Source: Burkholderiales bacterium (GTDB lineage: Bacteria; Pseudomonadota; Gammaproteobacteria; Burkholderiales; SG8-39). From it: a DNA stretch of 36,470 bases. Each line of letters opens with the position of its first letter. Position 1 is the stretch's first letter. Position numbers and translations under genes: made by a program. The notes beneath the pieces were generated by a model. It was given only the letters and a program-made list of their open reading frames with translations. It had not been told where the DNA came from and searched no databases. Positions 1 through 8,083 of the stretch are shown one piece after another. The stretch spans positions 1 through 36,470 of the forward strand of contig JAOAEA010000040.1 of NCBI GenBank assembly GCA_026417035.1. The letters run 5' to 3'.

Positions 1-906
1 CCCTACGTGCTCAAGGAGATGCTCGCCACCCGCGAGGCGGATCGCGCGAAGGCCGCGGCGGAGTTCGACCGCGCCTTCTGGGGCCACGTCCGCTTCACCG
101 TCGCGAACGGCGCGCGCGCGCTCGTCACCGGGCTCACCGGCGCCCGTTTCGTGGACGTCCCGGCCAACGTCGCGCCGGAAGCGCGCGGCTACTACCGCGC
201 GCTCACGCGTTTCGCCGCCGCGTTCGCCTTCCTGGCGGACGTCTCCATGCTGGTCCTGGGCGGCGAGCTCAAGCGCCGCGAGAAGCTCTCCGCCCGGCTC
301 GGCGACATCCTGTCGATGCTGTACCTCGCCTCGGCGGCGCTGAAGCGCTACGAGGACGAGGGGCGGCAGCAGGCCGACCGGCCGCTCCTCGACTGGTCGG
401 TGCAGGACGCGCTGTTCCGCGCCCAGACCGCCTTCGAGGGCGTGCTGGAGAACTTCCCCGCGCGGGCCGTGGCGGCGGTGCTCCGCCGGTTCGTGTTCCC
501 GCTCGGCAAGCCCGCGCGCGCGCCCGCCGACCGGCTCGGCCAGAAGGTCGCGCGGCTCGCCACCGAGCCTTCGGCGACGCGCGACCGCCTCACCGCGGGA
601 ATGTTCATCGCCAAGGGCGAGGCCGACATCGTGAGCACCCTCGAAGCGGCGCTCGACGCGACCGTCAAGGCCGAGGCCGTCGAGGCGAAGATCCGCGCCG
701 CGGCGAAGGAGAAGCGCATCGCCGGCCGCTCGGCGGAAGAGCTCGTGCAGGCAGCCGTCGCCGCGAACGTCGTTTCCGCGGCCGAGCAGGCGATCCTCGC
801 CCGCGCCGCGAAGCTCCGCGACCAGGTCGTCCGCGTGGACGACTTCCCCCAGGACTTCGGCGCCGCGGAAGCCGCGAAGCCGGCGAAACACCGGGCGGCC
901 GCATGA
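1..906 (+). CDS. fadE: Acyl-CoA dehydrogenase FadE, C-terminal part (5' truncated by contig edge)
   Basis: This is the C-terminal ~300 residues of a FadE-type acyl-CoA dehydrogenase, the flavoenzyme that introduces the trans-2 double bond in the first step of fatty-acid beta-oxidation. The reading frame is already open at base 1 (Pro-Tyr-Val-Leu-Lys-Glu), so the start lies off the contig. What is visible is the long helical tail typical of the ~800-residue bacterial FadE, the region Pfam calls DUF1974. It contains segments such as GGELKRREKLSARLGD and LSMLYLASAALKRYEDEG and ends in a VDDFPQDFG stretch close to the usual FadE terminus. The flavin-binding core and catalytic base are not in the window. 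Its stop overlaps the next start as ATGA, so it heads the fadE-lipoprotein-fadI-fadJ operon. I am confident of the family. Confidence 0.9.
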   Translation, partial: PYVLKEMLATREADRAKAAAEFDRAFWGHVRFTVANGARALVTGLTGARFVDVPANVAPEARGYYRALTRFAAAFAFLADVSMLVLGGELKRREKLSARLGDILSMLYLASAALKRYEDEGRQQADRPLLDWSVQDALFRAQTAFEGVLENFPARAVAAVLRRFVFPLGKPARAPADRLGQKVARLATEPSATRDRLTAGMFIAKGEADIVSTLEAALDATVKAEAVEAKIRAAAKEKRIAGRSAEELVQAAVAANVVSAAEQAILARAAKLRDQVVRVDDFPQDFGAAEAAKPAKHRAAA

Positions 907-1187
907 GGCGCGGTGCGACGCTCGCCTGGGCGGCCGCGGCCTGCGCGACGCTCGCCGGCGGCTGCGGCTCGCTCGACGGCTCCGGCCTGCGGCCCTGGGC
1001 GAACGTCGAGCCGAGCTCGCGCTACACGGTGCACCCGGGGTCGTCGCGGGACTGCGAGGCCGCCGCGAAGCGCGCCACGTACTACTGCGAGGTCCGCATG
1101 GCGCACACGCAGCGAAACCGTTACGACGACCAGCCGATCACCGACTGCAACGACGCGCAGCGGGACTTCCAGCGCTACTGCCGCTAG
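903..1187 (+). CDS. Small cysteine-rich lipoprotein, twin CX10C
   Basis: This 94-residue protein has no function I can recognise. The N-terminus is a basic, then hydrophobic signal ending at a lipobox-like AGGC (Cys21), with a second possible Cys at 14, so it is probably a lipoprotein. The mature part carries only four other cysteines, at 51, 62, 82 and 93. They form two CX10C units (CEAAAKRATYYC and CNDAQRDFQRYC), each looking helical. The arrangement suggests a disulfide-pinned helical hairpin in the periplasm. The ATG overlaps the fadE stop (ATGA), so translation is probably coupled. The gene sits between fadE and fadI although its product is exported. An alternative is a simple N-terminal membrane anchor. 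The ORF is well supported by the overlap and by the terminal Cys pattern. Confidence 0.7.
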   Translation: MRRGATLAWAAAACATLAGGCGSLDGSGLRPWANVEPSSRYTVHPGSSRDCEAAAKRATYYCEVRMAHTQRNRYDDQPITDCNDAQRDFQRYCR

Positions 1188-1230
1188 GCGCGGCGATTGG
1201 AATGCTTCGGCCGCGGGGCGCGCGGCGCGG

Positions 1231-1250
1231 GTGACCGGGAATCGGGTCAC
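1231..1250. promoter_or_regulatory. Inverted repeat upstream of fadI
   Basis: GTGACC (1231-1236) and GGTCAC (1245-1250) form a perfect 6-base inverted repeat with an 8-base spacer, 57 bases before the fadI start in the only sizeable gap of the fad operon. It could be an operator or an mRNA hairpin. No specific regulator is implied by the sequence. Confidence 0.3.
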
Positions 1251-1307
1251 GTACGCACAGCCCGCGCGGCGCACCTCGCGGCCGGGCATCCTCGAGGAGA
1301 GAAATCC

Positions 1308-2615
1308 GTGACGACGAAACCGATCTACATCATCGACGGCGCGCGCACGCCGTTCCTCAAGGCGAAAGGCAAGCCCGGCCCGTTCATGGCGGGCGACCTC
1401 GCCACCCAGGCCGGCCGGGCGCTGCTCAACCGCCAGCCGTTCGCCCCCAGCGACCTCGACGAGGTGATCCTCGGCGCGGCATCGCCCTCGGCGGACGAAG
1501 TGAACATCGGGCGCGTGGTCGCGCTGCGGCTCGGCGCCGGCCAGCGGGTGCCGGGCTGGACGGTGATGCGCAACTGCGCCTCGGGCATGCAGGCGCTCGA
1601 CTCGGCGATCGCCAACATCGAGGCGGGACGCTCGCACCTGGTGCTCGCCGGCGGCGTGGACGCGCTCTCGCGCGCGCCGCTCCTCTTCTCCGAGACGATG
1701 GTCCACTGGCTCGCGAACTTCTACGCCGCGAAGACCTCCGGGCAGAAGGCGGCCGTGTTGGCGCGCTTCAAGCTCGCGAACCTCGCGCCCGTGATCGGCA
1801 TCATGAAGGGGCTCACCGACCCGAACGTCGGCCTGATCATGGGGCAGACCGCGGAGAACCTCGCCTGGCGCTTCCGGATCAGCCGCGAGGACCAGGACGA
1901 ATTCGCCGTGCGCAGCCACCAGCGCGTCGCCCGCGCGCAGGACGAGGGCGTCCTCGACGGGAAGTCGGCCGACCGCCGCGCCGAGGTGATCCCGGTCTTC
2001 GACGACCACGGCCACCTCTACGCCCTCGACGACGGCGTGCGCCGCGACTCGTCGATGGCGGGGCTCGCGAAGCTCAAGCCCTTCTTCGACAAGAAATACG
2101 GCACCGTCACCGCGGGCAACTCCTCGCAGGTCACCGACGGCGCGGCGTGGCTCGTGCTCGCGAGCGAGGAAGGCGTGAAGCGCCACGGGCTCGAGCCGGT
2201 CGGCCGCATCGTCGATTCGCAGTGGGCGGGCCTCGACCCCGCGCAGATGGGCCTCGGGCCGGTCCACGCCGCGACGCCGATCCTCGCCCGCCACGGCCTC
2301 GGGCTGAACGACCTCGACGCCTGGGAGATCAACGAGGCGTTCGCCGCGCAGGTACTGGGCTGCCTCGCGGCGTGGCGGGACGCGAAATACGCCGAAGAGC
2401 AGCTCGGGCTCGCGCGCCCGCTCGGCGAGCTCGACCCGGAGAAGCTCAACGTGGACGGCGGCGCGATCGCGCTCGGCCACCCCGTGGGCGCTTCCGGCGC
2501 GCGCATCGTGCTGCACGTGTTGAACGTGCTCCGCCGCAGCGGCGGCAAGCGCGGCATGGCCGCGATCTGCATCGGCGGCGGCCAGGGCGGCGCCATGCTC
2601 GTCGAGGCGCTGTGA
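1308..2615 (+). CDS. fadI: Acetyl-CoA C-acyltransferase (thiolase), FadI/FadA type
   Basis: This thiolase performs CoA-dependent cleavage of 3-ketoacyl-CoA to acetyl-CoA and a shortened acyl-CoA, the last beta-oxidation step. I place the start at GTG 1308, which gives 435 residues beginning VTTKPIYIIDGARTPF. It is preceded by GAGGAGA eight bases upstream, and the open frame continues further upstream without thiolase homology. Catalytic residues are all visible: nucleophile Cys90 in RNCASGMQALD, His391 in ALGHPVGASGAR and Cys421 in CIGGGQGGAM. The length is at the long end for thiolases, as in FadI. It lies 28 bases before the fadJ-like gene, the usual pairing of the beta (thiolase) and alpha (hydratase/dehydrogenase) subunits of the trifunctional complex. 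The choice of FadI over FadA rests on size and neighbourhood. Confidence 0.92.
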   Translation: MTTKPIYIIDGARTPFLKAKGKPGPFMAGDLATQAGRALLNRQPFAPSDLDEVILGAASPSADEVNIGRVVALRLGAGQRVPGWTVMRNCASGMQALDSAIANIEAGRSHLVLAGGVDALSRAPLLFSETMVHWLANFYAAKTSGQKAAVLARFKLANLAPVIGIMKGLTDPNVGLIMGQTAENLAWRFRISREDQDEFAVRSHQRVARAQDEGVLDGKSADRRAEVIPVFDDHGHLYALDDGVRRDSSMAGLAKLKPFFDKKYGTVTAGNSSQVTDGAAWLVLASEEGVKRHGLEPVGRIVDSQWAGLDPAQMGLGPVHAATPILARHGLGLNDLDAWEINEAFAAQVLGCLAAWRDAKYAEEQLGLARPLGELDPEKLNVDGGAIALGHPVGASGARIVLHVLNVLRRSGGKRGMAAICIGGGQGGAMLVEAL

Positions 2616-2643
2616 GCGCCGGCAGGGAAACGAAAGGACCGAC

Positions 2644-4617
2644 ATGCATCCCGCAGAACCCGTCTTCCAGGCCGACGAAGGCCTCAACGCGAAGTACCGG
2701 CACTTCCGCGTGGCGACCGACCGCGACGGCCTCGCGTGGGTCACCATGGACCGGCAGGGCGCCTCGACCAACACCTTCTCCCGGGAGGTGATGGAGGAGC
2801 TCGCCTCGCTCGTCGACGACCTCGTCGCGCGGAAGCCACGTGGCATGATCCTGCGCTCCGGCAAGGACTCGGGCTTCATCGCCGGCGCCGACGTCGAGGA
2901 ATTCAAGGCGGCGGCGAGCGTCGCGGACGCGCTCGCGATCGTGCGCCGCGGCTGGGACACGTTCAACAAGCTCGCCGCGGTGCCCTTCCCGACGGTGGCG
3001 CTGGTGCGCGGCTTCGCGATGGGCGGCGGCCTCGAGGTCACGCTCGCGTGCCGCTACCGCATCGCCGTGGACGAGCCGGCGACGCGTTTCGCGCTGCCCG
3101 AGGTGATGCTCGGCATCCTGCCCGGCTGGGGCGGGGTCATGCGCCTGCCGAGGCTCGTCGGCCCGTCGGCCGCGCTGGACCTCATGCTCACCGGCAAGAG
3201 CGTAGACGCGCGCAAGGCGAAGCGCATCGGCCTCGTGGACGCGGCCGTGCCGCCACGCGTGATGGAGAACGCGGCGCGCATGATGGCGCTCGAGGCCCCG
3301 CCGCAGAAGAAGCTCCCGCTCAAGGAGCGGATGATGGCCGGCCCGCTGAAGGCCGTGGTGGCGAACATGGCGCGCAAGCAGGTGGCCAAGCGGGCCCGCC
3401 CGGAGCACTACCCGGCGCCCTACGCCATCATCGAGCTCTGGCAAAAGTACGACGGCGACCCGTTCGCGCCGCCCGCCGGCAGTCCTGCGTCCATGGCGAC
3501 GCTCGCCGCGCACCCGACGACGCGCAACCTGATCCGCGTCTTCGCCCTGCAGGAGCGGCTGAAGGCGCTCGGCAAGGAGAGCGGCTTCGCGGCGAAGCAC
3601 GTCCACGTGATCGGCGCCGGCGTGATGGGCGGCGACATCGCCACGGTCTGCGCGATGCGCGGCCTCACGGTGACGCTCCAGGACCAGAGCGCCGAGAAGC
3701 TCGCGCCGGCGATGAAGCGCGCGCACGAGCTCGTGAGAAAGCGCATCAAGGACAAGTACCGCGCGCGCGACGCGCTCGACCGCCTCATCCCCGACGTGGC
3801 CGGCGAGGGCGTGCGCCGGGCCGACGTCGTCATCGAGGCGATCTTCGAGAACCTCGAGGTGAAGCAGGACCTCTTCGCCGCGGTCGAGGCCCGCGCGAAG
3901 CCCGGCGCGATCCTCGCCACCAACACGTCGAGCCTCAAGCTCGCCGACATCGCGGCCCGGATGAAGGACCCGGCGCGCCTCGTCGGCATCCACTTCTTCA
4001 ACCCGGTGCCGCAGATGATGCTCGTCGAGGTGGTGAAAGGCGAAGCGACGCGGCCCGAGCTCGCACGCGATGCGGCCGCCTTCGTGCGCCAGATCGACAA
4101 GCTGCCGCTCGCGGTGAAGGACGCGCCCGGGTTCCTCGTGAACCGCGTCCTCGGCCCCTACCTCGCGAACGCGTTCCGGATGGTGGACGAGGGCATCGCC
4201 CCCGAGACGCTGGACCGCGCCGCCGAGCAGTTCGGCATGCCGATGGGGCCGATCGCGCTCGCCGACACCGTAGGGCTCGACATCTGCGCGGCCGCCGGCA
4301 AGGCGCTCGCCGGCGCGGACGCGAAGCCGCCCGCGTGCCTCGTGCGGCTGCTGGAGGCGGGCAAGCTCGGCAAGAAATCGGGCGAAGGTTTCTACCGCTA
4401 CGAGAAGGGCAAGCCGGTGAAGGGCCAGGCGGGGCCGGTGACCGAGGACCTCGTCCGGCGCCTGATCGCACCGTATCTCGCCGAAGCGCAGAAGGCCGTA
4501 GCCGAGGGCATCGTCGCCGACGCCGACCTCGCCGACGCCGGGCTCATCTTCGGCACCGGCTTCGCGCCGTTCCGCGGCGGCCCGATGCACTACCTCGCCG
4601 AGGGCGGCAAGGCCTGA
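2644..4617 (+). CDS. fadJ: Bifunctional enoyl-CoA hydratase / 3-hydroxyacyl-CoA dehydrogenase, FadJ type
   Basis: This 657-residue protein is the alpha subunit of the fatty-acid oxidation complex. It hydrates trans-2-enoyl-CoA and oxidises the 3-hydroxyacyl-CoA with NAD+. The crotonase domain (about residues 15-200) has the oxyanion segment SGFIAGADVEEFK and the two catalytic glutamates, Glu131 in GGGLEVTLACR and Glu153 in LPEVMLGILPG. The dehydrogenase domain follows with the nucleotide loop VIGAGVMGGDIA near residue 323, the catalytic His in GIHFFNPVPQMM, and KDAPGFLVNRVLGPYL. A short second C-terminal dehydrogenase domain completes the protein. It is somewhat shorter than E. coli FadJ/FadB (about 715-730). 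GAAAGGA precedes the ATG. A strong terminator 20 bases after the stop ends the operon. Confidence 0.93.
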   Translation: MHPAEPVFQADEGLNAKYRHFRVATDRDGLAWVTMDRQGASTNTFSREVMEELASLVDDLVARKPRGMILRSGKDSGFIAGADVEEFKAAASVADALAIVRRGWDTFNKLAAVPFPTVALVRGFAMGGGLEVTLACRYRIAVDEPATRFALPEVMLGILPGWGGVMRLPRLVGPSAALDLMLTGKSVDARKAKRIGLVDAAVPPRVMENAARMMALEAPPQKKLPLKERMMAGPLKAVVANMARKQVAKRARPEHYPAPYAIIELWQKYDGDPFAPPAGSPASMATLAAHPTTRNLIRVFALQERLKALGKESGFAAKHVHVIGAGVMGGDIATVCAMRGLTVTLQDQSAEKLAPAMKRAHELVRKRIKDKYRARDALDRLIPDVAGEGVRRADVVIEAIFENLEVKQDLFAAVEARAKPGAILATNTSSLKLADIAARMKDPARLVGIHFFNPVPQMMLVEVVKGEATRPELARDAAAFVRQIDKLPLAVKDAPGFLVNRVLGPYLANAFRMVDEGIAPETLDRAAEQFGMPMGPIALADTVGLDICAAAGKALAGADAKPPACLVRLLEAGKLGKKSGEGFYRYEKGKPVKGQAGPVTEDLVRRLIAPYLAEAQKAVAEGIVADADLADAGLIFGTGFAPFRGGPMHYLAEGGKA

Positions 4618-4637
4618 TCCGGCGCTTCGCCCGCAAG

Positions 4638-4665
4638 AGCCCGGCCTCGCGCCGGGCTTTTTCTT
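4638..4665 (+). terminator. Rho-independent terminator of the fad operon
   Basis: Arms AGCCCGGC (4638-4645) and GCCGGGCT (4651-4658) form a perfect 8-bp GC-rich stem with a 5-base loop. They are followed by TTTTTCTT. It starts 20 bases after the fadJ stop and reads on the plus strand. Confidence 0.9.
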
Positions 4666-4818
4666 CCCCTCCCGCAGGGCTCGGCCCGCGCCCGCGCGGG
4701 CGCGTTGCGGCGAAGCGCGCGAGAGGCGGCCGCATGCCTTCGCGCTGCGGGTCGCACGGGGCCCGCGCGTTTGACCTTCGTCAACCGGCTGCGCCGCCCG
4801 GCGCCTAGCCTTGCGCGC

Positions 4819-5820
4819 ATGGCGAGGATCGGCGTGATCGGCGGCGGCGCGTTCGGCACCGCGATGGCCTGCGTGGTGCGGCGCTCGGGCCACGACGTGA
4901 CGCTCTGGGCGCGCGAACCCGAGGTCGTCACCGCGATCAATGCGCAAGGCGCCAATCCCCGCTTCCTCCCCGGAATCGCGCTCGCGCCCGGGATCGTCGC
5001 CACCGGAGACCTCGCCGCCGCGGCGCGCGCGGACTTCCTGCTCCTCGCGCCGCCCGCGCAGCACCTGCGCGCGGTCGCGCGCGCCCTCACGCCCGTCCTC
5101 GCGCCGGGAACACCCGTCGTGACCTGTTCGAAGGGCATCGAGCGGGGCACCTGCGCGCTCATGTCGGACGTGCTCGCCGAGACGCTGCCAGGGTCACCGG
5201 TCGCGGTGCTCTCCGGCCCCTCCTTCGCGAACGAGATCGCGCGGGAGCTGCCGACGGCCGTCGCGCTCGCCTGCCGCGACCGCGCCCTCGGCGAGCGGCT
5301 CGCGCGCGCGATCGCCAACCCGCGCTTTCGCGTCGTCGTGTCCGACGACCCGGTCGGCGCGCACCTCGGCGGCGTGCTGAAGAACGTCGTCGCCATCGCC
5401 TGCGGCATCGTGACCGGCAAGGGCCTCGGCAACGACGCCCGCTCGATGCTCGTCGCGCTCGGCCTGGGCGAAGCGGTGCGCCTCGGGCTCGCGATGGGCG
5501 CGCGGCTCGAGACCTTCCTCGGGCTCTCGGGCATCGCCGACATGGATCTCTCCTGCCACAGCCCGACGTCGCGCAACATGTCGCTCGGGATCGCGCTCGG
5601 CGAGGGCAAGAAGCTCGGCGCCGTGCTGGCCGAACGCGTCACGGTGCAGGAAGGCGTGCACTCGGCCGAGGGCGTCGCGGCGCTCGCGCAGCGCCACGGC
5701 GTCGCCATGCCCGTCAGCGCCGCCGTCGACGCGATCCTGAATCACGGGGCCGATCTCGACGCGACGATCGCGCGGCTGCTCGCGGACCCGCGGCCGTTCG
5801 ACCTCGCCGCGTCGTCCTAG
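4819..5820 (+). CDS. gpsA: Glycerol-3-phosphate dehydrogenase [NAD(P)+]
   Basis: GpsA reduces dihydroxyacetone phosphate to sn-glycerol 3-phosphate for phospholipid synthesis in the cytosol. The start chosen is ATG 4819, giving 333 residues, the usual length, and beginning ARIGVIGGGAFGTAMA, which is the dinucleotide-binding glycine loop. Other GpsA signatures follow in order: CSKGIERGT, LSGPSFANEIA, the catalytic-lysine segment GVLKNVVAIACGI, and GLSGIADMDLSCHSPTSRN. The open frame extends 38 codons upstream without homology, so the upstream part is ignored. The gene follows the fad terminator and appears to be transcribed separately. I see no obvious Shine-Dalgarno sequence. The ILNHG and TVQEGVHSAEGV stretches in the C-terminal helical domain also match the family. 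No anomaly seen. Confidence 0.95.
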   Translation: MARIGVIGGGAFGTAMACVVRRSGHDVTLWAREPEVVTAINAQGANPRFLPGIALAPGIVATGDLAAAARADFLLLAPPAQHLRAVARALTPVLAPGTPVVTCSKGIERGTCALMSDVLAETLPGSPVAVLSGPSFANEIARELPTAVALACRDRALGERLARAIANPRFRVVVSDDPVGAHLGGVLKNVVAIACGIVTGKGLGNDARSMLVALGLGEAVRLGLAMGARLETFLGLSGIADMDLSCHSPTSRNMSLGIALGEGKKLGAVLAERVTVQEGVHSAEGVAALAQRHGVAMPVSAAVDAILNHGADLDATIARLLADPRPFDLAASS

Positions 5821-5861
5821 GCTGCCGCGGGCCGCGCCCGGGGAGCCGCGCCGCGCGTCGC

Positions 5862-5890
5862 TTGACGAACCCGGGGCGTCCCCGTATATC
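5862..5890 (+). promoter_or_regulatory. Sigma-70-type promoter of yciA
   Basis: TTGACG (5862-5867) and TATATC (5885-5890) are separated by exactly 17 bases. A transcript would begin around 5896-5898, just before the ATG at 5899, so the mRNA would be almost leaderless. There is also no Shine-Dalgarno sequence in front of that ATG. Confidence 0.55.
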
Positions 5891-5898
5891 CGGTGGCC

Positions 5899-6297
5899 AT
5901 GCCCGAAGCCGTCCAGCTCCCCAAAGGGAAGGAACCGGTCCTGCGCGTCGTGCCGATGCCCGCCGACGCGAACCAGCACGGCGACATCTTCGGCGGCTGG
6001 ATCATGTCGCAGGTGGACATCGCCGGCGGCGTGCTCGCGGCGCGGCGCGCCCGCGGCCGCGTGGCGACGGTCGCGGTCAACCAGTTCCTGTTCAAGCAGC
6101 CCGTGCTGATCGGGGATCTGCTCTCCTTCTACGCCGAAATCGTGCGCGTCGGGACTACCTCCATCACCGTGAACGTCGAGGTCTACGCGAGCCGGAACCC
6201 CGAGGACGTCGAGGTGGTGAAGGTGACCGAGGCGACGCTCACCTACGTCGCCACCGACGGCGACCGTAAGCCGCGGCCGGTGCCGCGCGAGGATTGA
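5899..6297 (+). CDS. yciA: Acyl-CoA thioesterase, YciA family (hotdog fold)
   Basis: This cytoplasmic hotdog-fold thioesterase hydrolyses a broad range of acyl-CoAs and may buffer CoA pools next to the beta-oxidation genes. From ATG 5899 the protein is 132 residues, the family length; an in-frame GTG at 5893 would add two residues. The diagnostic stretch PADANQHGDIFGGWIMSQVD contains the catalytic Asp40 followed by IAGG. The strand VAVNQFLFKQPVLIGDLLSFYAEI matches the second half of the domain, and the tail TDGDRKPRPVPRE is typical of YciA. A good promoter sits immediately upstream. It is co-directional with gpsA and the HAD gene but separated from gpsA by its own promoter. Confidence 0.9.
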   Translation: MPEAVQLPKGKEPVLRVVPMPADANQHGDIFGGWIMSQVDIAGGVLAARRARGRVATVAVNQFLFKQPVLIGDLLSFYAEIVRVGTTSITVNVEVYASRNPEDVEVVKVTEATLTYVATDGDRKPRPVPRED

Positions 6298-6364
6298 GCG
6301 CGGCGCCCGGTGCGCGGGGCGCGCGGGCGAGGGTCGACCGGGCCCGCAGGAGCATCGCTGCGCG

Positions 6365-7045
6365 ATGATCGCCGCGATCACGCTCGACCTCGACGACACG
6401 CTCTGGCCGCTTGCGCCCGCGCTCGAGCGCGCCGAGGCCGCGCTCGCCGCGTGGTTCGACGCTAGCGCGCCGGCCGTGCGCGCCGCCTACCCCACGCGCG
6501 CGGCGATGTGGGCGCTCCGCGGCGAGGTCGCAGCCACGATGCCCGAGTGGGCGCACGACGTGACCCGGATCCGCCGCGCGACGATCGCCGCGGCGCTCGC
6601 GCGAACCGGCTGTGACCCGGCGCTCGCCGATGACGCGATGGCCGTGTTCCTCGAAGCGCGCAACGCCGTGGAGCCCTACCCGGAAGCGGTGGCGGCGCTC
6701 GAGCGCATCGCCGGCCGCTACCCGGTCGCCGCGGTGACCAACGGCAACGCCGACCTCGCGCGAATCGGTCTCGCCCGCCTCTTCCGGTTCACGCATTCGG
6801 CCGCCGACGCTGGTGTCGGGAAGCCCGACCCGGGGATCTTCCTGTCCGCGGCCGCGCGGCTCGGCGTCGCGCCGGCCGACGCGCTCCACGTCGGCGACGA
6901 CCCGGCGCTCGACGTGCTCGGCGCGCGTGGGGCGGGCCTCCGCGCCGCGTGGATCAACCGCACCGGCGCCGCGTGGGAACACGCCGACACCCCGCCCTGG
7001 ACCTTCCCCGACCTCGACGCGCTGGCTCGCTGGCTGGGCGTCTAG
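6365..7045 (+). CDS. HAD-superfamily phosphatase, YigB-like
   Basis: This 226-residue protein is a haloacid-dehalogenase-type hydrolase of subfamily IA, probably a small-molecule phosphatase. The four HAD motifs are intact: the nucleophile and acid Asp8/Asp10 in TLDLDDTLWP, Thr125-Asn126 in AVTNGNA, Lys153 in VGKPDPGIF, and the acidic pair Asp178-Asp179 in HVGDDPALDVLGA. The cap domain lies between motifs I and II (about 15-105). The TLDLDDTLWP start and the HVGDDPALD motif resemble YigB, which dephosphorylates the riboflavin precursor in E. coli. HAD substrates cannot be read from sequence, so I do not give a symbol. It follows yciA by 67 bases and converges on the hydrolase at 7065. Confidence 0.85.
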   Translation: MIAAITLDLDDTLWPLAPALERAEAALAAWFDASAPAVRAAYPTRAAMWALRGEVAATMPEWAHDVTRIRRATIAAALARTGCDPALADDAMAVFLEARNAVEPYPEAVAALERIAGRYPVAAVTNGNADLARIGLARLFRFTHSAADAGVGKPDPGIFLSAAARLGVAPADALHVGDDPALDVLGARGAGLRAAWINRTGAAWEHADTPPWTFPDLDALARWLGV

Positions 7046-7064
7046 CGCGTCGACAGGAACGGGG

Positions 7065-7844
7065 CTAGGGCCGCGCCCGCCCGCCGCGCGCAACCAGCGC
7101 CTCGGCCGCCTCGACGACGGCCGTGCGGATCGCCGCCTGCCGGCCGGGATGCGGAGCCCCGCAGGCGAGCTCGCACAACGCGTCGGTCGGCCCCTCGAAG
7201 TCGCAATGGGACGCGAAGGGCACCTCGGTCGCGGTGACGTCGCGCGCCCCCGCAACGATCGCAGCCGCGTTCCACTGCGCATTGCACCGGTTCGCGGGCG
7301 CGTGAAACACATAGGCGGGGTGGTCGAGCCGGGATGCCGCCGCGGCGCCGAGCCCGCCGCGGTCCACCGGGTCGAGTCCGATCCACCCGAGCGCCCTGGG
7401 GTCCGCCACAGCCGCTGCGAGCGCTGCCGTGCCGCCCGCGGAGAAGCCGGCGTAGATGACCGGTAGCGCCCCGAAGCCGGGCCTCGGGCCAGGGCTCGCG
7501 CGCGAGAGCGCGTCCGCGACGAGCCCGAGCGACCGCGCGTTCGCGGCGTGGTCGGCGAGGTGCGGCAGCTCGGGCACGGCCACGGCGAATCCGGCGCGCG
7601 CGAGCTCGCGGGCGAGCGCGGCGTGGTTGGAGCGATTTCGGGTGAATCCGTGACCGATCAGCACGAGCGCGGGCGCGCCCGCCGCGGGCCCGTAGAGATC
7701 GACCGTGATCCGGTCGTCGCCCGTGCCCGGAACCTCGATCCGCTGGGGGATCTCTGCGCCCGCGACCGCGGGCTCGCCACCCGCAGCCGGCAGGGCAAGG
7801 CAGAGCGCCCCGAGGGCGGCGAGGCGCGAAGGGGCGGGGATCAT
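7065..7844 (-). CDS. Exported alpha/beta hydrolase
   Basis: This 259-residue protein has a signal peptide (SRLAALGALCLALPAAGG) and then an alpha/beta-hydrolase fold. Visible elements are the oxyanion strand LVLIGHGFTRNR, the nucleophile elbow GFSAGG with Ser135, an acidic candidate Asp158 in GLDPVD and His213 in FASHCDFEG. The chlorophyllase/PAF-acetylhydrolase-like branch (dienelactone-hydrolase clan) is the closest type I recognise, but the substrate is unknown. Two cysteines near the lid (187 in NRCNAQWN and 214) plus two more near the C-terminus could form disulfides, fitting periplasmic location. It is convergent with the HAD gene (20-base gap). The start at ATG 7844 is chosen because it begins the signal peptide. 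Confidence 0.75.
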   Translation of the reverse strand: MIPAPSRLAALGALCLALPAAGGEPAVAGAEIPQRIEVPGTGDDRITVDLYGPAAGAPALVLIGHGFTRNRSNHAALARELARAGFAVAVPELPHLADHAANARSLGLVADALSRASPGPRPGFGALPVIYAGFSAGGTAALAAAVADPRALGWIGLDPVDRGGLGAAAASRLDHPAYVFHAPANRCNAQWNAAAIVAGARDVTATEVPFASHCDFEGPTDALCELACGAPHPGRQAAIRTAVVEAAEALVARGGRARP

Positions 7845-8083
7845 GGGGAGCCAGCCGCACGGCCCGCGGATGTTAGCCGCGCACCCGCCGGCACGGAACG
7901 ATTCGCCCCAAACGGACTCTCATTGGCATGGAGACGGTAGGGAACACTCCTCGGCCCGAAGCCGCGTCGGAATCGTGTTTTCTATTCGGATCAGCAACTT
8001 GTAGGACCGCCCCAGCCGTTGAATCCGGCGCCGACGCCCCCATTTACCGAACGCTAGCGAGCACTTACGAGAACCGAGCCGGA

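Noticed and set aside
348..3041. Very long minus-strand open frame opposite fadE, fadI and fadJ
   Set aside because: High GC content keeps the opposite frames open. The translation is Arg/Ala/His-rich without domains, and the plus-strand genes are certain.
2446..5064. 872-codon minus-strand open frame opposite fadJ and gpsA
   Set aside because: Composition is low complexity and it is antisense to two well-supported genes with family motifs.
7928..8083. Upstream extension of the PdeM-like gene (52 codons)
   Set aside because: It has no family similarity; the domain begins at ATG 8084 as in related proteins.
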